A DNA stretch of 23,510 nucleotides from CAZYTX01 sp964650485 (GCA_964650485.1 CAZYTX010000053.1:1-23510); one strand, 5' to 3'. Counted from the stretch's first letter, positions 1 through 8,149 are shown. Numbers and translations: made by a program. Notes: a model not told the origin generated them from the letters alone.

Positions 1-55
1 GGATCGGAAGATTTTTTCTTAGCAGGCCGTGCCCGGAGTTATTGAGAAGTTACGT

Positions 56-442
56 TTATTCACTAGAGATGAAGTGCTCGGTCTTTTTGAGGGAGGACAT
101 CTTTTTGCATTGCTCCACGGCCTCGCGGCATGCTGCGAATGAGTTCTCCCTGTCCTTTGCCGCGACCGCTGCGTAGAGTATGATCTCTCCCACCTCCACC
201 TTGCCGGTGCGCTTTGCCAGCACCACGTCAATGGCGTTGTACTCTTGCCTTATGCTCTCCTCGATGCCTTCGAGCTCCGCTTCCGGGTCCCCCTGTACGA
301 CAAAGGTCACGCCGCTGGATTTTTTCCCTTCCGGGTCCGGCTTGCACACGCCCAGGTGCATGACCACGGAGCCGGCCCCTTTCGTGTCCAGCCTGCTCGC
401 GAGCTCTTCCGCGTTAATTGGTCCCCGGGACACCATTATCAT
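56..442 (-). CDS. moaE: Divergent MoaE-like protein (molybdopterin synthase large subunit family)
   Basis: MoaE is the catalytic subunit of molybdopterin synthase. With the thiocarboxylated MoaD it puts the dithiolene sulfurs into cyclic pyranopterin phosphate in the cytoplasm. The 128-residue protein shows the family core: an N-terminal GAGSVVMHLG strand, then RTGKVEVGE at residues 78-86, a helix of the FAACREAVEQCK type at 102-113, and a lysine pair at 119-120 where the family has its WKKE catalytic stretch. It is shorter than typical MoaE (about 140-150). It also differs at usually conserved places: the HR pair before the last helix reads DR, and the tryptophan before the lysines is leucine. 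Its ATG directly abuts the TAG of the upstream hybrid kinase, so it is almost certainly co-transcribed with the signalling genes. No MoaD or other cofactor gene is visible here. The fold assignment is fairly firm, the enzymatic activity less so. Confidence 0.72.
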   Translation of the reverse strand: MIMVSRGPINAEELASRLDTKGAGSVVMHLGVCKPDPEGKKSSGVTFVVQGDPEAELEGIEESIRQEYNAIDVVLAKRTGKVEVGEIILYAAVAAKDRENSFAACREAVEQCKKMSSLKKTEHFISSE

Positions 443-1975
443 CTATGTCTGCTCCTCGTCTGTCAGGATATTGTAGGTCCTTGTGAAGAGGTCCTCCATT
501 GAGAAGGGCTTTTTGATTACGTCGTCCACTCCCATATCCCTGACCTTCTTCAGCTCAGTTGCCTGTGCCTTTCCCGTGACCGCCGCGGTTTTTGGCCGCA
601 GGTGGGGCGGTATCTCCATTATTTTTTCCAGCAGCTCCTCTCCGGACATGTCCGGCATCTGCAGGTCCACCAGGGCCAGGTGAAAAGAGCTGGAGTGGAG
701 CTTCCTGAGGGCCTCCTTTGCCCTGGTAGACACCTCGACCTGGTAGCCGGCGCCTGCGAGGGCCCTCTCCAGCATGTATACAATGTCCATCTCGTCGTCC
801 ACAATAAGTATCCTTGCGCCCACTGCCACGGGTCCGAAGGTCCCGGTGCGTGTGGCGGGAGCCGCGTCCCCGGTCTTTATGGGCAGCCACACCGTGAACG
901 CGGTGTTGCCCGGCTCGGAGTTGACCTCGATGGAGCCGCGGTGGTCCTTTACAATGGAGTGCACCGCGGAGAGCCCCAGGCCGGTGCCGGGCGTGACCGA
1001 GCCTCCCAAAGCCCCTTTTGTGGTGTAGAAGGGGTCGAATATCCTCTGCCTGGCATCGGGTGTGATTCCCGTTCCCGAGTCCCTGACTGAAAAGTACGCC
1101 CGGTCGTCCTTTTTGCCGGTCTCGACCTTGATTATTTTTTCCGGGGCCTCTGACACGGCGTCCTTTGCGTTTATGATGAACTCCATGATGACCTGGCCGA
1201 TCCTGCCCGGGTTAAACTCCATCTCCGGCAGTTCGTGGTGGTGGGTGACTTTTATCTTGATGCCTTCGGACTCGAACTCCTTCTTTATCATCCGCACGTT
1301 CGAGTCCACGAGCCCGGGCAAGCTTGCCACGTCCCGCTCCGCGTAGTCCCTGCGCGCGAACACCAGCAACTGCTGCGTTATGTGCGACGCCCTTACAATG
1401 AGCTGCCTTATGGCCTGTAGGTCTTCCATGTCCTCCTTTTCCATGTGCGGCTGTCGTAGTAGCAGCTCGGTGTACCCTTGTATTGCAGCGTGGATGTTAT
1501 TGAACTCGTGTGCGATGCCTCCTGCGAGCCTTCCTATTGCGGTCATTTTCTCCGAGGTGTAGAGCTGCTCTCTGAGGCTTTTAGTTTCGGAGAGGTCGGT
1601 TATGAATATGGTGTATCCTTGGGGCCGGTTATTCTCGTCAATTACAGGCCCGCCGTTTATCATGCATTCGAGCGGCTTTCCCCCGGCTTTTATAAAGTTT
1701 ATCTCCTCCTGCTCGACCGGCTCTTTCCGCGCTTTTAAAAACATCTCCCTTGCCGCGGGGACCCATTTTTCCTCCACCAGGTCCAGTATGTTTTTCTCGC
1801 TGAGCGCTTCAAGCTCGTAGCCCAATATCTGCGCCGCCATCTTGTTTGCGAATGTCACGTCGCCGCTGTTGTCAATGGATATGATCCCCTGGTGAGCGTG
1901 CTCGACCAGGGTGCGGTACATCTTCTCCGATGCCTTGAGCTCGATGTAGTTCGGCTTTTTATAAGGTCCGGCCAT
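443..1975 (-). CDS. PAS-domain hybrid histidine kinase with C-terminal receiver domain
   Basis: This is a cytoplasmic two-component sensor of 510 residues with no membrane segment. A PAS domain covers about residues 15-135 (YRTLVEHAHQGIISID...). A HisKA dimerisation helix follows, with the phospho-accepting H156 in AGGIAHEFNN. The HATPase domain spans about 220-365, with the N box near 263-272 (EFIINAKDA), the G1 box DSGTG at 299-303 and the G2 box GTGLGLS at 330-336. A receiver domain fills about 387-505, with acidic pocket D393/D394, phospho-acceptor D437 and K489. The start is an ATG preceded by AAGGAC at nine bases. The gene lies 27 bp downstream of the NtrC-type regulator and abuts the MoaE-like gene. 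The PAS ligand cannot be told from sequence. The C-terminal receiver may pass phosphate to another regulator in this cluster or act as an internal brake. Confidence 0.93.
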   Translation of the reverse strand: MAGPYKKPNYIELKASEKMYRTLVEHAHQGIISIDNSGDVTFANKMAAQILGYELEALSEKNILDLVEEKWVPAAREMFLKARKEPVEQEEINFIKAGGKPLECMINGGPVIDENNRPQGYTIFITDLSETKSLREQLYTSEKMTAIGRLAGGIAHEFNNIHAAIQGYTELLLRQPHMEKEDMEDLQAIRQLIVRASHITQQLLVFARRDYAERDVASLPGLVDSNVRMIKKEFESEGIKIKVTHHHELPEMEFNPGRIGQVIMEFIINAKDAVSEAPEKIIKVETGKKDDRAYFSVRDSGTGITPDARQRIFDPFYTTKGALGGSVTPGTGLGLSAVHSIVKDHRGSIEVNSEPGNTAFTVWLPIKTGDAAPATRTGTFGPVAVGARILIVDDEMDIVYMLERALAGAGYQVEVSTRAKEALRKLHSSSFHLALVDLQMPDMSGEELLEKIMEIPPHLRPKTAAVTGKAQATELKKVRDMGVDDVIKKPFSMEDLFTRTYNILTDEEQT

Positions 1976-2002
1976 AAAGCGGTTGTCCTTGTACTTCCGG
2001 TC

Positions 2003-3424
2003 TCAACCCGCGGACTCCCTCTCTTCCGCTCTGGGCTCTTTGTTGTCCCCGTTCCTGCTCTTACCTTTCAGGGTGCGGCGAGGAGGGATGTTGTGCTTTT
2101 TCATCTTCCTGTATAGCGTGGACAGACCCACGTCCAGTATGCGTGCGGCCTCCTCCACCTCAGCATCGCACATTGAAAGGGCCCTTTCAATGCAGAGCTT
2201 CTCGTAGGCGTCGAATGACAGGGGCAGGTCATCGGGCACGTCGCACTGCTCCGCCATTTTAAAGCTCGGCAGGTCATCGGCCGTGATATGTTCGTGGCTT
2301 ATGAATGCCAGGGCCTGCTCGATGGTGTTCATGAGCTCGCGCACGTTTCCGGGCCAGTGGTGGTGGGAGAGCTTTTGCACCGCCTGCTTGTCAAGGGTGT
2401 GCCTGTTCCCGGTGCGCTCTTCGAACTCTGAAAGGAAGTGCTCGGCAAGAAGGGGTATGTCCTCGATCCTGTCCCGGAGCGGTGGTATCTCCAGGTTCAC
2501 CACGTTGAGCCGGTAAAAGAGGTCTTCCCTGAAGGCGCCCTGCTTCACGCCTTCTTGCAGGTCGCGGTGTGATGCCGCGATGACCCTCACGTCCACGGGC
2601 ACGGTTGAGGCTGCACCCAGCGGTCTCACCTCTCTCTCCTGCAAAGTCCGGAGCAGCTTTGACTGCACGTGCATGGGCAGCTCTCCTATCTCGTCCAGGA
2701 AGACGGTGCCCCCGGCCGCCTCCCGGAACAGGCCCTTCACGTCCTGGTACGCGCCGGTGTACGCGCCTTTCACGTGCCCGAAGAGCTCGGACTCGATCAG
2801 GTTCTCGGGCAGGCTGCCGCAGTCCACGGGCACGAACTTCTGCATTCCCCTGGGGCTGTTGTAGTGAATGGCCTGGGCCAGGAGCTCCTTGCCTGTGCCG
2901 GACTCTCCCTTTATGAGCACGGTGGCCTCGCTGTCCGCGAGCTGCCTTACCAGCCTGAATATCCTCTGCATTGCCGGGGACCTTCCCACCAGCCGGTCGA
3001 GCCTGTACCTCTCGGACAGGGCCTGCTTCAGGTCCCAGTTCTCTCGAAGCACCCTCCTTTGGTTGAGCGCCTTTTCCACCGTCACCTTAATAAGGTCCAC
3101 GTGCTCCAGGGGTTTTCTAAGGAAATCGAAAGCCCCGGCTTTCATGGCCTCCACCGCCCGCTCGATGGTGCCGTGGCCTGTAATTATCACCACGGGCAGG
3201 TCAGGGGCCCTCTTCTTTATGGAGTAGAGCAGCTCAATGCCGTTTCCGTCCGGGAGGAACAGGTCCAGGAACACCATGTCCACGGGTTGCCTTGCGAGGA
3301 AGTCTTTTCCCTCTTCAATGGACTGGGCCTTTTGCACCTCGACCTCGTCGGAAAAAAGCACCCTCTCGAAAAGCTTCAATATGGCCACGTTGTCGTCAAT
3401 AACCAGGATATGGCAGTTTTCCAT
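2003..3424 (-). CDS. NtrC-family sigma-54-dependent response regulator
   Basis: This is a cytoplasmic transcriptional activator of 473 residues with the standard three domains. The receiver domain (1-120) has D10/D11, phospho-acceptor D54 and K104. The AAA+ sigma-54 interaction domain (about 145-375) has Walker A GESGTGKE at 173-180, the sigma-54 contact loop GAYTGA at 220-225 and Walker B VFLDEIG at 241-247. A Fis-type helix-turn-helix lies near the C-terminus (EEAARILDVGLSTLYRKMKK), followed by a basic, charged tail. I chose the ATG of MENCHILVID because the receiver fold begins there and GAGAGG lies 10 bases upstream. The frame stays open to an upstream GTG at 3502, but that start has no ribosome-binding site and would add 26 residues outside the domain. 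It sits between the HTH-receiver gene (105 bp) and the hybrid kinase (27 bp), so the latter is its likely partner. I found no convincing -24/-12 site in the gaps I searched. Confidence 0.95.
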   Translation of the reverse strand: MENCHILVIDDNVAILKLFERVLFSDEVEVQKAQSIEEGKDFLARQPVDMVFLDLFLPDGNGIELLYSIKKRAPDLPVVIITGHGTIERAVEAMKAGAFDFLRKPLEHVDLIKVTVEKALNQRRVLRENWDLKQALSERYRLDRLVGRSPAMQRIFRLVRQLADSEATVLIKGESGTGKELLAQAIHYNSPRGMQKFVPVDCGSLPENLIESELFGHVKGAYTGAYQDVKGLFREAAGGTVFLDEIGELPMHVQSKLLRTLQEREVRPLGAASTVPVDVRVIAASHRDLQEGVKQGAFREDLFYRLNVVNLEIPPLRDRIEDIPLLAEHFLSEFEERTGNRHTLDKQAVQKLSHHHWPGNVRELMNTIEQALAFISHEHITADDLPSFKMAEQCDVPDDLPLSFDAYEKLCIERALSMCDAEVEEAARILDVGLSTLYRKMKKHNIPPRRTLKGKSRNGDNKEPRAEERESAG

Positions 3425-3529
3425 TATGGCTCGACCTCTCTTCCACTCTGTCTCTGTAACTTTAAGGATAAAACCTCTTATTTCTTCTGTAAATACCTGC
3501 ACATGATTTTATGGCCCTGCACCTTAATA

Positions 3530-4156
3530 TTAAACCGCTGCCCCGTCTTTTGAAAGTGCATCCGCTTCGGACCGCCTGCCCCGGCTGTTTGCCATGTATT
3601 TGTCCACCAGCAGGGCCAGCTCGTCCAGGGGAGTGGTTTTGTCCAGGCACTCGACCGCGCCCGCAGCCAGCAGCTCCTGCCTGGTCATGGGGTCGGCCTT
3701 GCCCGAGATGCCTATCACGCAGATGTCTTTGGTGCGCGGCCTTGACTTTACGGCCTTGCACACCTCGATCCCGTCCATCCCCGGCATGAGGATATCGAGC
3801 AGCATCAGGGCCGGCCTGCTCTCGCCGGCGATAAGGAGCGCCTCTATGGGGCTGTGGGTGGTTGTCACCTTGTAGTCGGTGAAGCGATGGAACCACCTCT
3901 TCACCGCGGCGAGGAAGCTCTTTTCATCGTCCACCACCAGTATCTCCACCGGGCTTATCTCGGAGAGCTCCGGGGGAACCGGCATCTCGTATATTTTCAG
4001 GAACTTCAGGAGCTCTTCCTGTGTGACCCTGCGGTGCCCTCCCGGGGTCTGGTACGCCGAGAGCTTGCCCTTGCGTATCCAGTTGTTTATGGTGGCGTAG
4101 CTCACCCCCAGCATGGCTGCCACCTCCGCGGTGGTGTACTTTCTTTCCCTGTTCAT
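3530..4156 (-). CDS. MerR/excisionase-type HTH fused to a response-regulator receiver domain
   Basis: This 208-residue protein has a MerR/excisionase-type winged HTH at about 6-52 (YTTAEVAAMLGVSYATINNW, then the GGHRRV turn). A receiver domain follows at about 69-188, with acidic pocket D76/D77, phospho-acceptor D121 in LLDILMPGMDG, and K173. Most response regulators carry the receiver first, so the HTH-then-receiver order is less common. It probably binds DNA under phosphorylation control, but the targets are unknown. The ATG of MNRERKYTT is preceded by AAGGAG with a six-base spacer, which decides the start. A longer frame would begin at 4201 inside the upstream ATPase gene and lacks such a site. 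The gap to the ATPase stop is 29 bp. A charged C-terminal tail follows the receiver. No cognate kinase is adjacent, so either kinase in the cluster could drive it. Confidence 0.88.
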   Translation of the reverse strand: MNRERKYTTAEVAAMLGVSYATINNWIRKGKLSAYQTPGGHRRVTQEELLKFLKIYEMPVPPELSEISPVEILVVDDEKSFLAAVKRWFHRFTDYKVTTTHSPIEALLIAGESRPALMLLDILMPGMDGIEVCKAVKSRPRTKDICVIGISGKADPMTRQELLAAGAVECLDKTTPLDELALLVDKYMANSRGRRSEADALSKDGAAV

Positions 4157-4162
4157 GTCGAT

Positions 4163-4168
4163 CTCCTT
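4163..4168 (-). promoter_or_regulatory. Ribosome binding site deciding the HTH-receiver start
   Basis: On the minus strand this reads AAGGAG, six bases before the ATG at 4156-4154. It supports the shorter start over the in-frame codon at 4201, which would overlap the upstream ATPase gene. Confidence 0.8.
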
Positions 4169-4185
4169 GTGTTCAAGGCCTTTTC

Positions 4186-6789
4186 TCACTGCTTTTCCCA
4201 TTCCTCCAGCTCGATGGACTCCTCCTCCACCGCCCGGGCCGGGGCTTTTGGGTTTTCAGGCAAGGCGCTCGGCTGCTTAAGTCTTTCCTCTTCCGGTGAA
4301 TAGAATGCGCTTTTCTCCCTGCTGGTAGAGGCGTGCATGATGGTTTCGTTTTCCCTTGGTGTCTGGTTTTCGGATTTATTCTCTTTTATCTGGTGTCCGC
4401 ACCTTACGCAGAAGTCCCATCCATACTCGATCGGTGTTTTGCAGCCCGGACATATCATCTTTGCCCTGGTCCCGCAGCTCGGGCAGAAGGCCATCCAGTC
4501 CTGCAACTGGGTCTGGCATCCGGGACAGTAGAAGTTTATAAGCTCCTGAGGCCCCAGCACCCTGAAGACCTCGGAGAGCGAGGTCAAGCCGTTGTTGACC
4601 TTCTCGATCCCGCTCTCCAGGAGTGTCTTCATGCCCGAGGCCCTGGCCAGCCGGTTGAGCTCGCTCTCGGAGAAGTTCTCGGCTATAAGGTCCCTCATCT
4701 CCTGTGACGGGACCAGCACCTCGAATATCCCCACCCTGCCGGTGAAGCCGCTGTGGTTGCACTCGGGGCATCCCCTGGATGCGAAAGAATGACTGACTTC
4801 CGGGTTCCCAAGCAGGTTCATGATCTCCGGGTCGGGCTCTTCTTCCTCTTTGCAATGGGGGCAGAGCCTTCTCACCAGGCGCTGTGCCACTATCCCCTCG
4901 ATGCCGGAGGCGATGATAAAGGGGTTCACCCCCAGGTCTATGAGCCTTGCCACGGTGGCCACTGTGGAGGTGGTATGCAGTGTGGACAGCACCAGGTGTC
5001 CTGTGAGGGCCGCGTGGAATGCCACCTCCGCGGTGCTGAAGTCCCTGATTTCTCCCAGCAGGATCACGTTGGGGTCCTGCCTGAGAATGGCCCTTAATAT
5101 GGATGAGAAGTCCAGCCCGATCTTGTTTTTCACCAGCACCTGCCCGGCCATCTCCAGGTAATACTCCACCGGGTCCTCGATGGTCACGTAGTTGACCCTG
5201 GGGTCCGAATGCTCGTGCAGGAGCGCGTACAGGGTGGTGGTCTTTCCCGCGCCGGTGGGCCCGGTGGACAGGATCATGCCCTGCGGCTTGTGCACCAGCG
5301 CTGAGAGTTGCTCGACCTCGGCCGGGTCCGCGCCCAGCTCGGAGAGCTCGATCAGGCTGGAGTTCCTGTCCAGCATCCTCATGACAACCTTCTCCCCGGA
5401 GATGGTGGGGAGCGTGGATATCCTTATGTCCACGGTCTTGTCCCGGGCCTTTGCCGTGATCCTTCCGTCCTGGGGCCTGCGCCTCTCCGCGATGTCCAGC
5501 TCGGCCATGATCTTGATCCTGGAGACCATGGCCTCGTGCATGTTCTCGGGCACCTGTATCCTGTCCTCCAAAAGACCGTCCACACGGAACCTCACCAGGG
5601 ACCACTTCACCCGCTTCTCTATGTGGATGTCGGACGCCCTGGCCTTGAGGGCTTCCCAGATCACCAGGTTCACAAGCCGGATGGCCGGGGGAGTGGCCGA
5701 GTCCTTCAGTATGTCCTCCACCGACTCCTCTTCCTCCTCCTCCAGCACTATCTCTATGGATTCATAAGGGTCGTACTCGGCGAGCCGGGACATGAGCCTC
5801 TCGGTGTCCATCTCCTCCCCTTCCCGGGGCGGTCCTTCCCCGAAGAAGCGGTTTATGACCTCGATAAGCTCCCGCCAGTGGGACATGACCGCGGTCACCT
5901 CGACCCCGGTGAAAAAGCGGATGTCCTCCACCATGGCGTAGTCCGTGGGGTCAGCCATTGCCACCATCACCCGCTTCTCGCCCAGCCTCTTTATGGGCAT
6001 TACGTATCTCGACTTGCAGAACTGCTCCGGGAAAAGCTCCATAAGCGCTTTCGGCGGCTCGTACTCCTTGGACGCCACGGTCTCGATGTCCATGCGCGCC
6101 TTCAGAAAGGTGGAGAGCTTTTCAAAGGACATGTAGCCGAGCTCTTCAAGTATCCTGGGATATGGTTTCTTTGTCTGCTGGTAGGCTTTGATGACCTTCT
6201 CCGACTGGTCGCGAGGAAGAATCCCGTTCTGCTCGAGCAATTTCAGCAGCGTGCTTCGGTTTAACTCCACGTACCTTTTAAGCTTCTTTATCTGCTTCTC
6301 TCTTTTGCCGGCCTCCTCTTTGAGCTCCCTGTTCTCCACCAGCAGCTCGTACTGCTCGAATGCCAGGCTCACGGTCACCCGGAGGTCGAAGTCGTTCCAC
6401 GGCTTTGTTATGAACTTGTATACAGCGCCCGTGTTTATGGCCCCCATCACCGCGGAGGTGTCCGCGTACCCCGTGAGCATGATCCTTATGGTGGAGGGAT
6501 GGAGTTCCTTGACCGTCCCCAGGAACTCGGCCCCTGACATGCCGGGCATCCTGTGGTCCGCGAGTATGACCTGGACCGGCTCGGTCTCCAGAAGCTTCAG
6601 GCCACCCTCCCCGGAGTTTGCAGAGATAACCCTGTAATGCTCCTCCCTGAACACCCTCTTCAGGGACTCTATCACGTCCTGCTCGTCGTCCACCAGGAGG
6701 AGGGTGTAGCGCTGCTTGTGCTTGGCAGGCTCCGCTTGAGCCTCGTCTTCATGGCTGTCAAGGAACAGGTTTGCCAGTCGCGACCTCAT
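4186..6789 (-). CDS. Receiver–PilB/GspE-type ATPase–double zinc ribbon fusion protein
   Basis: The predicted 867-residue protein joins parts normally found separately. Residues 28-145 are a receiver domain with D34/D35, phospho-acceptor D78 in ILADHRMPGMSG, and K129. A charged helix (about 150-185) follows, then a GspE/PilB N-terminal domain (about 185-315). The type II secretion/type IV pilus ATPase spans about 365-745: Walker A GPTGAGKT 510-517, Asp box VTIEDPVEYY, Walker B ILLGE 576-580, His box LTGHLVLSTLHT, and the family tetracysteine zinc site C643/C646/C674/C677. Two further zinc ribbons follow (C755/C758/C769/C772 and C780/C783/C794/C797), then an acidic, probably disordered tail. 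The usual RDxET after Walker B reads RDFST. ATPases of this family power pilin or pseudopilin polymerisation at the inner membrane; here phosphorylation could gate it. The start is fixed by AAGGAGG and by the 1-bp gap from the upstream kinase stop. No pilin or PilC gene is nearby. Confidence 0.9.
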   Translation of the reverse strand: MRSRLANLFLDSHEDEAQAEPAKHKQRYTLLLVDDEQDVIESLKRVFREEHYRVISANSGEGGLKLLETEPVQVILADHRMPGMSGAEFLGTVKELHPSTIRIMLTGYADTSAVMGAINTGAVYKFITKPWNDFDLRVTVSLAFEQYELLVENRELKEEAGKREKQIKKLKRYVELNRSTLLKLLEQNGILPRDQSEKVIKAYQQTKKPYPRILEELGYMSFEKLSTFLKARMDIETVASKEYEPPKALMELFPEQFCKSRYVMPIKRLGEKRVMVAMADPTDYAMVEDIRFFTGVEVTAVMSHWRELIEVINRFFGEGPPREGEEMDTERLMSRLAEYDPYESIEIVLEEEEEESVEDILKDSATPPAIRLVNLVIWEALKARASDIHIEKRVKWSLVRFRVDGLLEDRIQVPENMHEAMVSRIKIMAELDIAERRRPQDGRITAKARDKTVDIRISTLPTISGEKVVMRMLDRNSSLIELSELGADPAEVEQLSALVHKPQGMILSTGPTGAGKTTTLYALLHEHSDPRVNYVTIEDPVEYYLEMAGQVLVKNKIGLDFSSILRAILRQDPNVILLGEIRDFSTAEVAFHAALTGHLVLSTLHTTSTVATVARLIDLGVNPFIIASGIEGIVAQRLVRRLCPHCKEEEEPDPEIMNLLGNPEVSHSFASRGCPECNHSGFTGRVGIFEVLVPSQEMRDLIAENFSESELNRLARASGMKTLLESGIEKVNNGLTSLSEVFRVLGPQELINFYCPGCQTQLQDWMAFCPSCGTRAKMICPGCKTPIEYGWDFCVRCGHQIKENKSENQTPRENETIMHASTSREKSAFYSPEEERLKQPSALPENPKAPARAVEEESIELEEWEKQ

Positions 6790-6790
6790 A

Positions 6791-8149
6791 TCATTCCTCC
6801 TTGCTCTTCGCGGGAAGCTGAACAAAAAAGGTTGTGCCTTTCCAGGGCTCGCTCTCCACCCTTATGTCACCCCCGTGCGACTTCACTATCTCGTATGATA
6901 TGGACAGCCCCAGGCCGGTGCCCTGGCCCACCGGCTTGGTGGTGAAGAAGGGGTTGAATATCTCCGAGACCTTCTCAGGGGAAATGCCCTTGCCCGTGTC
7001 GTTTATGAATATTTCCACCCCTTGCGGGTCCCTCCTGGTCCCGATGGTCATTGTTCCCGGGGTGTACATGGCCTGCAGCCCGTTCATGATGATGTTCACG
7101 AACACCTGGCTTAGCTGGTTGGGCTCGCACCTCACCAGTGGCACCTCCCCGTAGTCCTTTTCGAGCTTGGCCTTGTGCTTTATCTCGTTCCACAGGATGT
7201 CCACCGTCTGGTCCAGCAACTCGTTTATGTTTATCTCCATTGATTCGTCCCGGTCCACGTGCGAGAAGCGCGAGAGGCTTGCCACGATCTTTTTTATCCT
7301 CTTGGTGCCTCTCAAAGACTGTGCCACCAGCTCGGGCAGGTCCGTCAAGATGAAGTCAATATCGTAATGTTCCCACTTTTCCATGAACCTCTGCGCCTGC
7401 TTTGTCTTTGCCTTTGCCAGTATGTCCCTGCTCATTTTAAGGGCCTCGGTGACGCTTTTGCCGTACTTTTCCATGGCCTGGAGGTTCGAGTGCACGAAGC
7501 CGGTGGGGTTGTTGATCTCGTGCGCCACCCCCGCGGCGAGCTGGCCTATGCTGGCCATCTTCTCCTGCTGGAGCAGTTGCTGCTGTGCAAGCTCCAGCTC
7601 CCGCTTCCTGGCCTCCACCCGCTGCTCCAGGGTCTTTGCGAGCTCGCGGTACTTCTTCTCCGACTCCTGCACCCTCTGGTGCTCCTCCAACAGCTCCTCG
7701 TAGCTCGTCTTCTGGGCGCTCTGGTGCAGCTCGCTTATCATGCGGCGGTAGTGGATCAGGTGGATGTACCACTCGATCATCTTCTTCGCCAGCTTAAGCT
7801 TACGGGACTTGTCCGGCTCGGAAAGCGAGGCATCTTCCACAACCATGACGGCAAAGGAGTCTCCCTCGTGAAGGATGGGTATGCCTACGGATGAGTTGCC
7901 CTCATGGTCCCGGTACCGGACGGGCTGTGACGGGAGCGCCCCCCTGTCCGGACGGGGAAGAAGCTGGGCAGCCTCCGAGCTCGCCGGGACCGGGACCGCC
8001 TCCCCACGCTTGCCCGCGATCAGCATCTCGAGGCCAACAAGCCCGGAGAGCCACGACAGAAACTCCTGGCTCTCATCGCTCAGGAAAACCTCATCAAAGC
8101 TTGCCTCGCGGTCAAAGCTAAGTTCATCGCTCTGGCTCAAAGCTTCCAT
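6791..8149 (-). CDS. Cytoplasmic histidine kinase with N-terminal sensory region and coiled coil
   Basis: The protein has 452 residues and no membrane segment. Residues about 15-140 form a sensor-like domain that I cannot name with certainty (GAF- or PocR-like in feel: QEFLSWLSGLVGLEMLIAG, then VGIPILHEGDSFAVMVVED). A coiled coil follows at about 145-198 (EELLEEHQRVQESEKKYREL onward), then the H box AAGVAHEINNPTG with H210 as phospho-acceptor. An unusually long helical stretch lies between H box and ATPase (about 225-300). The HATPase domain has N-box residues near 352-356, the G1 box DTGKGIS at 384-390 and the G2 box GTGLGLS at 410-416. It lies between the MglA-like GTPase (32 bp upstream) and the receiver-ATPase fusion, whose ATG begins one base after this stop. 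That makes the fusion's receiver its most obvious phosphorylation target. The ribosome-binding site is weak (GGAAAG). Confidence 0.93.
   Translation of the reverse strand: MEALSQSDELSFDREASFDEVFLSDESQEFLSWLSGLVGLEMLIAGKRGEAVPVPASSEAAQLLPRPDRGALPSQPVRYRDHEGNSSVGIPILHEGDSFAVMVVEDASLSEPDKSRKLKLAKKMIEWYIHLIHYRRMISELHQSAQKTSYEELLEEHQRVQESEKKYRELAKTLEQRVEARKRELELAQQQLLQQEKMASIGQLAAGVAHEINNPTGFVHSNLQAMEKYGKSVTEALKMSRDILAKAKTKQAQRFMEKWEHYDIDFILTDLPELVAQSLRGTKRIKKIVASLSRFSHVDRDESMEININELLDQTVDILWNEIKHKAKLEKDYGEVPLVRCEPNQLSQVFVNIIMNGLQAMYTPGTMTIGTRRDPQGVEIFINDTGKGISPEKVSEIFNPFFTTKPVGQGTGLGLSISYEIVKSHGGDIRVESEPWKGTTFFVQLPAKSKEE
6796..6802 (-). promoter_or_regulatory. Ribosome binding site deciding the receiver-ATPase start
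   Basis: AAGGAGG on the minus strand lies six bases before the ATG at 6789-6787 and within the 3' end of the upstream kinase gene. This layout fits translational coupling and rules out the longer in-frame start at 6825. Confidence 0.85.

Noticed and set aside
1..18. Plus-strand hairpin plus T run (ATC-GGAA-GAT followed by Ts) as a terminator
   Set aside because: The stem is three to four bases and it sits at a likely adapter-contaminated edge.
3425..3502. Longer N-terminus of the NtrC-type regulator starting at the GTG at 3502
   Set aside because: It has no ribosome-binding site; the extra 26 residues precede the receiver fold, and the ATG at 3424 has GAGAGG upstream.
2669..3553. Long plus-strand open frame (about 294 codons) opposite the NtrC-type gene
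   Set aside because: It is the antisense of a gene with complete receiver, AAA+ and HTH motifs; GC-rich third positions produce such frames.
4376..5605. Minus-strand frame of about 409 codons in a shifted phase within the ATPase gene
   Set aside because: It is rich in G, R, H and A with no domain, typical of an alternate frame in GC-rich DNA.
5308..6264. Long plus-strand open frame (about 318 codons) opposite the receiver-ATPase fusion
   Set aside because: Antisense shadow with no recognisable domain; the minus-strand frame carries every ATPase motif.
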